Below are positions 22,891-26,481 of a stretch of DNA of 26,481 nt, one piece after another. How positions within the stretch are numbered: the stretch's first letter is position 1; each line of letters opens with the position of its first letter. Made by a program: the position numbers and the translations under genes. The stretch comes from JAIUZI01 sp041594355 (GTDB taxonomy: Bacteria > Pseudomonadota > Alphaproteobacteria > Rhodobacterales > Rhodobacteraceae). The stretch lies in contig JBFHMM010000023.1 in NCBI GenBank assembly GCA_041594355.1, positions 1-26,481 of the forward strand, given 5' to 3'. The notes beneath the pieces were generated by a model. It saw only the letters and a program-made list of their open reading frames with translations, was not told where the DNA came from and did not search any database.

Positions 22891-23440
22891 GGCGAGAAGG
22901 AGGGTGACGCCGGCCACCGAGACCACGATGACGGTGCCCGCCGAAAGCGCCGCGTAGAGCAGCGGGAGTGCGATACCGTCGGCCAGACCGTTGGCGACGA
23001 ACCACAGTATCGGGCCGCGCCCGCCCGGCGGCGTCGGCGGGCGCAGCCCGACGCGGTCGGCCCAGATCCCCGCCGAAGAGACCAGGTAGCCGATGGTGAC
23101 GGCGGCCAGCGCGTTGGGCCAGCCGTCGAGCCCGATCTTGACCAGCGGTTGGGCCGCGCGTCCCGGAAGAACGCGCCACGGAACGGGATCTCTAAAGCGC
23201 CTGGCCTTAAACTCTAGACACGAACACCCTGCCATGCCGTCGGCGTTTTCGGGATATTCGTGTCACGACATGATTCAGGTAAAAGGCCGGACGCTGTAGC
23301 AGCCAGCGGTGCCGGGCGGCGTGGGATTTCAGCCGGTCGGCGGCGATCGGCCGCAGCCCGGCGAGGATGGAGGCGATGCCCAGCCACTGGCCGGGGCGCG
23401 GTAGTTCGCCCAGCAGCAGGATCGGGTCGGTCAAGGGCCG
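22858..23440 (-). pseudogene. Decayed DMT/EamA transporter remnants
   Basis: Two fragments lie in the 785-base gap between xth and the 473-residue gene. The larger (about 23140-22858, minus strand) reads PLVKIGLDGWPNALAAVTIG, then ILWFVANGLADGIALPLLYAALSAG and VTLLLAAPFISL. This is the layout of an EamA domain: first helix, then the lWFvlaG...lyaAL segment. It then runs into the repeat at 22834-22890 with no LGE-type ending. The smaller (about 23430-23365) reads ILLLGELPRPGQWLGIASILAGL, which is the usual end of an EamA domain, but in a different reading frame and followed by unrelated sequence. No single frame joins them. The drug/metabolite transporter assignment is by eye. An inverted repeat (23217-23264) sits between the pieces. 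Confidence 0.5.
23217..23264. repeat. Inverted repeat GACACGAA/TTCGTGTC
   Basis: Perfect 8-base arms GACACGAA (23217-23224) and TTCGTGTC (23257-23264) enclose 32 bases. The right arm overlaps a smaller palindrome TCGTG-T-CACGA (23258-23268). It lies between the two DMT-like fragments and could be a regulatory palindrome or a footprint of a lost small element. Confidence 0.5.
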
Positions 23441-23541
23441 GGTCCGGTTCGCGGGGCACTGGCGGGTGATGGTGGCAAGCGGCGGGGGTCGCCCCAGCGT
23501 GACGTTGCGGACGATGGACCGCCGCCGCCGTCTCCCCGCGG

Positions 23542-24963
23542 TCAGACGAATTCGTTCAGGCCCGCGTCATAGCGTTTGGTTCCGAGCCGGCCCTCGGCCT
23601 CGAGCGCCTCGATCTTGGCCTTGAGGGTGGTGTTGCGCGTCTTCCACTGGCCGTGGTTGACGTGCAGCAGGGCTTCGCGGGGGTCGCTGGAGGCCAGCGC
23701 CTGGGTCACGGTTTTTCGCGAGGCGCGGCCCTGATGGTGGATATCGGCGATGATGGTGCAGAGCACGTCCGACATGCCGTCCATCCCGTAGCGGCGGTGA
23801 TAGACCTCGGACATCTTGCGCTGCAGGATCTCGACCGCGACATCGACCTGCAGCGCCCGCAGCGCCGGGTCGGTCGCGGTCCAGTGCATCACGCGGGCGC
23901 ATTGCAGCACCTCCTGTGTATCGAACTGGAACCGGTTCGGGTTGAGATAGTTCATGAACAGCTGCAACTGGCGCGCGCCGTTCGGCCCGGTGTTCATCTC
24001 GGTTTCCAGATCCGAGAGCGCGCCGTTGGAGCCGATGCGGTGCAGCCGCCCGTTGTGCAGCTGTAGGTCGGGGAAGTAATCGCCGGCGCGCTCCAGTCCC
24101 ACCATGCGGCGGAACAGAAGGATGAGGTTATCGCCGGGCGTATGGGCGGCCAGCTGGTAGAAGCCGAAGGTGAACTTCGCCCGGTCATAGGTATTGATCA
24201 GGTTCATCCGGTTCTTGGTCTCGCAATGGCCGGTGGTTTCGAGAATCTCGGCCCAATGGTCGATGCGGCTGCGGTGGTCCTCGGCCCGGAACTGTGGCCC
24301 ATAGTACTGCGACACCGGGATGAAAAGGCCGTGGTAGGTGTTGCGGGAGAACTCCTTGCCGACGAGAAAGCGTTGCTGGGCGGGGCCGGATTGCGCGGTG
24401 GCGAACCAAGTGCCGTTGTCACGCTCCAGCTTGAAGGCCAGCCCGTCGCGCACCTGCTGGCCGCTGGAGTCGACGTCGAGTTCGAGATTTTCGTTGGGAA
24501 ACAGGCCAAAGAACAAGCCCTGATCGCCGGCATAGATCGCCTGAAAGGTGGTCTCGAACTTTTCGGGCGTCCATTTCACCACTGTGTCAGGCGTGTTGGA
24601 ATAGTGATAGACATGCCCGTCGCAATAGATGCCGATGTGTTTCTGCGGGTGGTTGACCATGGTCCCGGCGGCGAGATCGACGTGGGATTTGCGGGTGATG
24701 AACACCAGCTGGGACCGCGTCAGGTCGGCGTCCTCGAAACGGCCAACCTTGGGGCATTGGGCAAAGACCTCGTGCACGCGAATGTTGCCCGGCTCGGCGT
24801 TGCCGCCCTTGAAATCCTTGCAGTTGAAGCTGAACGGCATGCCGACGGCATGGCTGGCGAAATGGGCGCAGTGGTTTTGCGACAGGTCGTGAAATCTGTT
24901 GGGGCAGATCTGGTCAATTGATTGCCCGAGGAAACCATCGAGTCTGGCTTTGAGATCAGTCAT
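23542..24963 (-). CDS. Putative two-domain peptidoglycan hydrolase (NlpC/P60-like plus lysozyme-like), no signal peptide
   Basis: The 473-residue protein is not recognised as a named gene. Its amino-terminal part (about 1-155) looks like a papain-like NlpC/P60 or LRAT-type domain: Cys32 in QNHCAHFASHAVG and His109 in PQKHIGIYCDGHVYHYSN have the spacing of a Cys-His pair. A linker of beta character (about 160-225) follows. The carboxyl-terminal part (about 228-440) resembles a lysozyme or chitosanase-like fold, with ETTGHCETKN (Glu242 and Glu248 as acid candidates) then TYDRAKFTFGFYQLAAHTPGDN, recalling the Glu..YDxAxxSFGxxQ pattern of such enzymes. A charged helix ends the protein. There is no signal peptide. 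GGAG lies eight bases before ATG 24963. Both enzymatic assignments are inference from short motifs. An endolysin-like or exported effector role would fit, but no phage or secretion genes adjoin it. Confidence 0.65.
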   Translation of the reverse strand: MTDLKARLDGFLGQSIDQICPNRFHDLSQNHCAHFASHAVGMPFSFNCKDFKGGNAEPGNIRVHEVFAQCPKVGRFEDADLTRSQLVFITRKSHVDLAAGTMVNHPQKHIGIYCDGHVYHYSNTPDTVVKWTPEKFETTFQAIYAGDQGLFFGLFPNENLELDVDSSGQQVRDGLAFKLERDNGTWFATAQSGPAQQRFLVGKEFSRNTYHGLFIPVSQYYGPQFRAEDHRSRIDHWAEILETTGHCETKNRMNLINTYDRAKFTFGFYQLAAHTPGDNLILLFRRMVGLERAGDYFPDLQLHNGRLHRIGSNGALSDLETEMNTGPNGARQLQLFMNYLNPNRFQFDTQEVLQCARVMHWTATDPALRALQVDVAVEILQRKMSEVYHRRYGMDGMSDVLCTIIADIHHQGRASRKTVTQALASSDPREALLHVNHGQWKTRNTTLKAKIEALEAEGRLGTKRYDAGLNEFV

Positions 24964-24996
24964 GAAAATGTCTCCGAAAAAATGAATGTGGCGAGG

Positions 24997-25024
24997 ATAA
25001 TATATTGTGCGGCGAAATTCCCAA
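24997..25024 (-). promoter_or_regulatory. Possible promoter of the 473-residue protein gene
   Basis: On the minus strand TTGGGA (25024-25019) and TATTAT (25002-24997) are 16 bases apart in an unusually AT-rich patch. Transcription would start near 24990, about 27 bases before the ATG. Confidence 0.4.
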
Positions 25025-25061
25025 GGGGCACGGGCCGGGCAAATGCGGCGGGCCGCTGGAC

Positions 25062-25091
25062 AAAAAAAAGGCCGGGCGCGAGACCCGGCTT
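25062..25091 (-). terminator. Strong Rho-independent terminator
   Basis: On the minus strand AGCCGGG-TCTCGCG-CCCGGCC is followed by TTTTTTTT (25069-25062). It is the clearest intrinsic terminator in the window. It ends either a small RNA starting near 25136 or the response-regulator mRNA, whose stop is at 25204. Confidence 0.85.
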
Positions 25092-25136
25092 AGTCCAACA
25101 GGGAAGTGCATGTCATGGCCCGGACATGCGCGGGAT
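25062..25136 (-). ncRNA. Candidate FNR-dependent small RNA (about 75 nt)
   Basis: The predicted transcript runs from an A at about 25136 to the T tract at 25062. It would have a 5' stem-loop, GCATGTC-CGGGCCAT-GACATGC (25129-25108), then a short single-stranded stretch with ACTTCCCTGTTGG, then a strong Rho-independent terminator. This is the standard layout of a trans-acting sRNA with a seed between two hairpins; the pyrimidine-rich stretch could pair with ribosome binding sites. Upstream, an FNR box (25171-25184) and TAGGGT at 25148-25143 have exactly class II spacing. No open reading frame of note is inside. The alternative is a structured 3' untranslated region of the response-regulator mRNA. 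The FNR box between that gene's stop and the hairpins favours a separate RNA. Confidence 0.5.
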
Positions 25137-25142
25137 GAGTTG

Positions 25143-25184
25143 ACCCTAAAGATGCTGCCAGATCGTCGCTTTGATCTGCGTCAA
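25143..25184 (-). promoter_or_regulatory. FNR-type box and -10 element of the candidate sRNA
   Basis: On the minus strand TTGACGCAGATCAA (25184-25171) matches the FnrL-type consensus TTGAY-N4-ATCAA. TAGGGT (25148-25143) falls at -12 to -7 if the box centre is at -41.5, the class II arrangement. Nothing on the plus strand downstream could use the box, since that side is the 3' end of the response-regulator gene. Confidence 0.6.
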
Positions 25185-25203
25185 GAAAACTGAACTTTTC
25201 AAC

Positions 25204-25890
25204 TTAGGCCACCAGTCGGTATCCGCCCGATTCCGTGACCAGCAGGCGGGCATTGGAGGGGTCGGGTTCGATTTTCTGCCGCAGCCGGTAGATGTGAGTT
25301 TCCAGCGTGTGGGTGGTGACCCCGGCGTTATAGCCCCAGACCTCGTGCAGCAGTACGTCGCGGGCGACGACGCCGTCGGACGAGCGATAGAGATACTTGA
25401 GGATATTGGTCTCTTTCTCGGTCAGGCGGATCTTGCGCTCGTCCTCGGTGATCAGCATCTTCATCGCAGGCTTGAACGTATAGGGGCCAAGCTGGAACAC
25501 CGCGTCCTCGGACTGTTCGTGCTGGCGCAGCTGGGCGCGGATGCGGGCCAGCAAGACCGGGAACTTGAACGGTTTGGAGATATAGTCGTTGGCCCCGGCA
25601 TCCAGCCCCAGAATCGTGTCGGCGTCGCTGTCGTGCCCGGTGAGCATCAGGATCGGTGCCTTGACCCCCTGTTTCCGCATCAGCCGGCAGAGTTCGCGCC
25701 CGTCGGTGTCGGGCAGGCCGACATCGAGGATGATCAGGTCGTAGAGCGCCTCCTTGACGCGTTCTATCGCGCTCTGGCCGTTGCCAGCCTCGAACACGTC
25801 GAAATCCTCGGTCATGACCAGTTGTTCGCTCAGCGCCTCGCGCAGATCGTCGTCGTCATCCACCAGCAAGATCTTCTTAACCTGCGCCAT
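25204..25890 (-). CDS. OmpR/PhoB-family response regulator, CenR-like
   Basis: The 228-residue regulator has a receiver domain with the acidic pocket DDDDD (11-15), phosphoacceptor Asp56 in LIILDVGLPDTDG, Thr84 in LMLTGHD and Lys106 in YISKPFKFP. A winged-helix DNA-binding domain (about 125-228) follows. The stretch IRLTEKETNILKYLYRSSDG, then HEVWGYNAGVTTHTLETHIYRLRQKIEPDP, is the signature of the alphaproteobacterial CenR group, a regulator of envelope integrity that is essential in several species (from memory). ATG 25890 is preceded by GGGGAG six bases away. A longer frame to 26010 has no family resemblance and lies in the region shared with the divergent ribA promoter. No sensor kinase is adjacent, as is usual for CenR-type orphans. 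Confidence 0.9.
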   Translation of the reverse strand: MAQVKKILLVDDDDDLREALSEQLVMTEDFDVFEAGNGQSAIERVKEALYDLIILDVGLPDTDGRELCRLMRKQGVKAPILMLTGHDSDADTILGLDAGANDYISKPFKFPVLLARIRAQLRQHEQSEDAVFQLGPYTFKPAMKMLITEDERKIRLTEKETNILKYLYRSSDGVVARDVLLHEVWGYNAGVTTHTLETHIYRLRQKIEPDPSNARLLVTESGGYRLVA

Positions 25891-26049
25891 GGGTGTCTCC
25901 CCTGTGTCCGTAAAGCTCAGATGTGCCTGCGCCGCCGTAACGGCAACATTTGCTGCAAACTGCTCACGCTGACGTGTCTCACGCAACGGATTTGTTTCAC
26001 TATTTGTCAAAACCGCTTACATAGCCAAGGAGTTGTAACGGATCCTCGC

Positions 26050-26481
26050 ATGAGCCTATTACCCGATATCACCGAATTGCTGGCCCGCGCCCGCGCCGAT
26101 CTGCGCATGGGCGTGCCGGTGGTTCTGCAGGGCGAGGGCGAGGCCGCGCTGGCAATTGCCGCCGAGACGCTGACGCCGGAGCGGCTGGCGGATCTGCGCG
26201 GACTGGGGATGCCGGTGGTGGCGATCACCGCACGGCGGGCCGAGACGCTGAAGGCGCGCGCCTATGACGGCGATCTGGCGCGAATCGCACTGCCGCGCGA
26301 AGCCGATGGCGGCTGGGTGCGGGCGCTGGCCGATCCGGCGGACGATCTGATCAGGCCGATGAAGGGACCGTTGACCAGCCAGCGGGGCGGCAGCGCAGCG
26401 CTGCACCGAATGGCGATCCAGCTGGCCAAGAACGCGCGGCTTCTGCCGGCGGTGGTGGTGGTCGCGGTCGAGGACGGCGCA
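26050..26481 (+). CDS. ribA: GTP cyclohydrolase II RibA, N-terminal part (3' end outside window)
   Basis: The frame is open from ATG 26050 to the last base (144 codons without a stop), so the gene continues beyond the window. The visible part begins MSLLPDITELLARARADLRM. It contains VVAITARRAETLKARAYDGD and LADPADDLIRPMKGPL, which I recognise as the amino-terminal region characteristic of Rhodobacterales RibA, preceding the zinc-dependent GCH2 core. That core, with its Cys ligands and GTP site, lies outside. RibA opens GTP to the pyrimidine precursor of riboflavin. The ribosome binding site is unclear: AAGGAG (26022-26027) is too far and GGAT is weak. It is divergent from the CenR-like gene, with 159 bases between starts. 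Confidence 0.85.
   Translation, partial: MSLLPDITELLARARADLRMGVPVVLQGEGEAALAIAAETLTPERLADLRGLGMPVVAITARRAETLKARAYDGDLARIALPREADGGWVRALADPADDLIRPMKGPLTSQRGGSAALHRMAIQLAKNARLLPAVVVVAVEDGA

Noticed and set aside
25005..25193. A short plus-strand frame across the sRNA region
   Set aside because: It crosses the terminator, both hairpins and the FNR box, and has no coding character.

Overview
The window is GC-rich DNA from an alphaproteobacterium, most likely a Rhodobacterales (Roseobacter-group) member. The evidence is the gene content and protein flavour: a Rhodobacterales-type RibA amino terminus, an FtsK starting MAYHTRSRDPL, a CenR-like regulator, FNR-type boxes of the TTGAY-N4-RTCAA kind, and extragenic repeats ending CCCGGRRTAYT. 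No tRNA, rRNA, CRISPR array, intact insertion sequence or prophage was seen. The species cannot be fixed from the sequence alone.

Layout, left to right. 1-2.3 kb: 3' end of cobD/cbiB (cobalamin), an MltB-type lytic transglycosylase, and a small secreted protein. 2.3-5.8 kb: smc on the minus strand, probably starting at a TTG. 6.0-7.1 kb: a HupE/UreJ-type metal permease and a small lipoprotein. 7.1-8.4 kb: a ten-helix membrane protein behind a striking promoter, with a perfect FNR box plus two ATTC-N8-GAAT palindromes. 8.5-10.2 kb: a leaderless CHAP/peptidoglycan-binding protein, divergent from a FadR-type regulator. 10.2-16.7 kb: a minus-strand run amidase, aminotransferase, ftsK, lolA. 16.7-18.0 kb: ubiH. 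18.1-19.4 kb: a lower-GC patch with an FkbM methyltransferase, probably inserted. 19.4-22.8 kb: a minus-strand housekeeping run xth, DUF924 (frameshifted), CnoX-type thioredoxin, LON-domain protein, Trm112. 22.8-23.5 kb: decayed DMT/EamA transporter sequence. 23.5-25.0 kb: an unusual two-domain putative peptidoglycan hydrolase. 25.0-26.0 kb: a candidate FNR-driven small RNA and the CenR-like response regulator. 26.05 kb to the end: 5' part of ribA.

Themes. Most genes are core: chromosome segregation (smc, ftsK), envelope (lolA, lytic transglycosylase, CenR-like regulator), cofactors (cobD, ubiH, ribA) and protein quality control (CnoX, LON-domain protein). The accessory signals most worth pursuing are the putative FNR-dependent sRNA near 25.1 kb, the dual FNR/ATTC-N8-GAAT promoter near 7.15 kb, and two cell-wall-hydrolase-like proteins without signal peptides. 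All functions are read from sequence motifs and family knowledge; no database search was run.
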